From positions 1,550,001 to 1,614,000 of the forward strand of contig CBDAUN010000003.1 in the NCBI GenBank assembly GCA_965200645.1: DNA of 64,000 nucleotides, written 5' to 3'. Positions within the stretch are counted from its first letter, which is position 1; each line of letters begins with the position of its first letter. The position numbers and the translations under genes were made by a program. The notes under the pieces were generated by a model, which was not told the origin of the DNA, did no database searches, and saw only the letters and a list, made by a program, of their open reading frames with translations. Below are positions 63,556 to 64,000 of this stretch, piece by piece. The stretch is from CBDAUN01 sp965200645. Lineage in GTDB: Bacteria; Pseudomonadota; Gammaproteobacteria; Arenicellales; JAJDZL01.

Positions 63556-64000
63556 CTACAGATTGAAGTTCTTGCCGAGATAACTTTCCTTGACAACCGG
63601 ATTGGCCATAATATCGCCAGGGACTCCCGAAGCAATCACTTTTCCTTCATTCATGATGTAGGCTCGCTGACAAATTCCCAAGGTTTCGCGCACGTTGTGA
63701 TCGGTAATGAGTATCCCGATATTTTCACGCTGTAAAAATTCTATCTGTTTCGCAACGTCTACGATCGCTATTGGGTCTACGCCTGCAAAGGGTTCATCCA
63801 ACAATATGAACTGCGGGTCCATAGCGAATGCTCTGGCAATCTCCACCCGCCGGCGCTCACCGCCTGACAGACTCAATCCAAGTGTTTTACGAACATCTTC
63901 AATACCAAATGTATGCAACAGCTCATCAAGTCTGTTCTCCATGGCAGATTTCGACTTAAAACGACGGTTCTCTAAAATTGCGCGAACATTGTCCTCGACG
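63556..64000 (-). CDS. lptB: lipopolysaccharide export ATPase LptB, 5' end cut by window edge
   Basis: The frame is open to the window end: residues VEDNVRAILENRR precede an internal ATG at 63942, and match the middle of LptB. The signature LSLSGGERRRVEIARA, Walker B FILLDEPFAGVDP and H-loop LITDHNVRETL are present. The N-terminus with Walker A lies outside. LptB powers LPS extraction with LptFG. Its place before rpoN is standard. Confidence 0.95.
   Translation of the reverse strand, partial: VEDNVRAILENRRFKSKSAMENRLDELLHTFGIEDVRKTLGLSLSGGERRRVEIARAFAMDPQFILLDEPFAGVDPIAIVDVAKQIEFLQRENIGILITDHNVRETLGICQRAYIMNEGKVIASGVPGDIMANPVVKESYLGKNFNL

Noticed and set aside
1..64000. CRISPR arrays, rRNA genes, complete insertion sequences or prophage genes
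   Set aside because: No regularly spaced repeats, rRNA sequence, transposase, integrase or phage structural genes were recognised.

Overview
The window looks like a chromosomal segment of a gammaproteobacterium with moderate GC. The evidence is conserved gene order: miaB-ybeZ-ybeY-ybeX-lnt, a TPR lipoprotein-lolB-ispE unit divergent from prfA-prmC, anmK-mepM divergent from tyrS, and lptB-rpoN-hpf-ptsN-rapZ-ptsH-ptsI. Outer-membrane genes (LolB, LptB, Lnt) show a diderm cell. TTG and GTG starts are common.

Region 1 (1-10.4 kb, minus strand) is one apparent ten-gene operon for pyrimidine salvage and breakdown. In transcription order it encodes a GTP-cyclohydrolase-II-like Urc1, a DUF1688 protein Urc4, a uracil phosphoribosyltransferase, a BMP-type nucleoside/nucleobase ABC importer (binding protein, double ATPase, two permeases), a CodA-like cytosine deaminase, an SDR and an O-methyltransferase. 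Urc1, Urc4 and UPRT together define the URC uracil catabolic pathway known from the yeast Lachancea kluyveri. The deaminase has Cys where E. coli CodA has Asp314, a change linked to 5-methylcytosine deamination. Divergent from it (10.6-14.9 kb, plus strand) lies mgsABC-gmaS: a three-subunit glutamate-synthase-like enzyme and a type III glutamine synthetase, typical of methylamine or ammonia assimilation.

Region 2 (14.9-27.7 kb) is housekeeping: anmK, mepM, tyrS, a glutamine amidotransferase, thrC, a queuosine-precursor-type transporter, ispE, lolB, a TPR lipoprotein, prfA, prmC. hemA is missing from its usual place before prfA.

Region 3 (27.5-30.0 kb) is a small accessory insertion. A Xre/MbcA-type antitoxin and RES toxin with two palindromic operators, plus a broken exonuclease fragment, lie between the intact 3' end of prmC and a second, decayed copy of that same 3' end.

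Region 4 (30.0-43.5 kb) holds xthA, tRNA-Met, a degenerate BioC-like protein, a BenE transporter, an aminotransferase, a paired acyl-CoA dehydrogenase unit, cysK and the miaB-lnt cluster.

Region 5 (43.5-56.3 kb, minus strand) is a defence island beginning at a tRNA-like remnant at the lnt stop codon. It encodes a YprA/DruE-like helicase with MZB/DUF1998 and a putative C-terminal nuclease, a DrmD-like SNF2 helicase and a 1406-residue DrmMI/PglX-like adenine methyltransferase. The helicase is split by a tract of 11 G between helicase motifs IV and V; one fewer G would restore a protein of about 1748 residues. The methyltransferase carries its own 9-G tract and is in frame. This suggests a phase-variable DISARM-related system (resembling what has been called ARMADA), with the helicase OFF and the methylase ON as read here.

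Region 6 (56.7-64 kb, minus strand) is mgtE and the rpoN/nitrogen-PTS cluster, ending in a partial lptB at the window edge.
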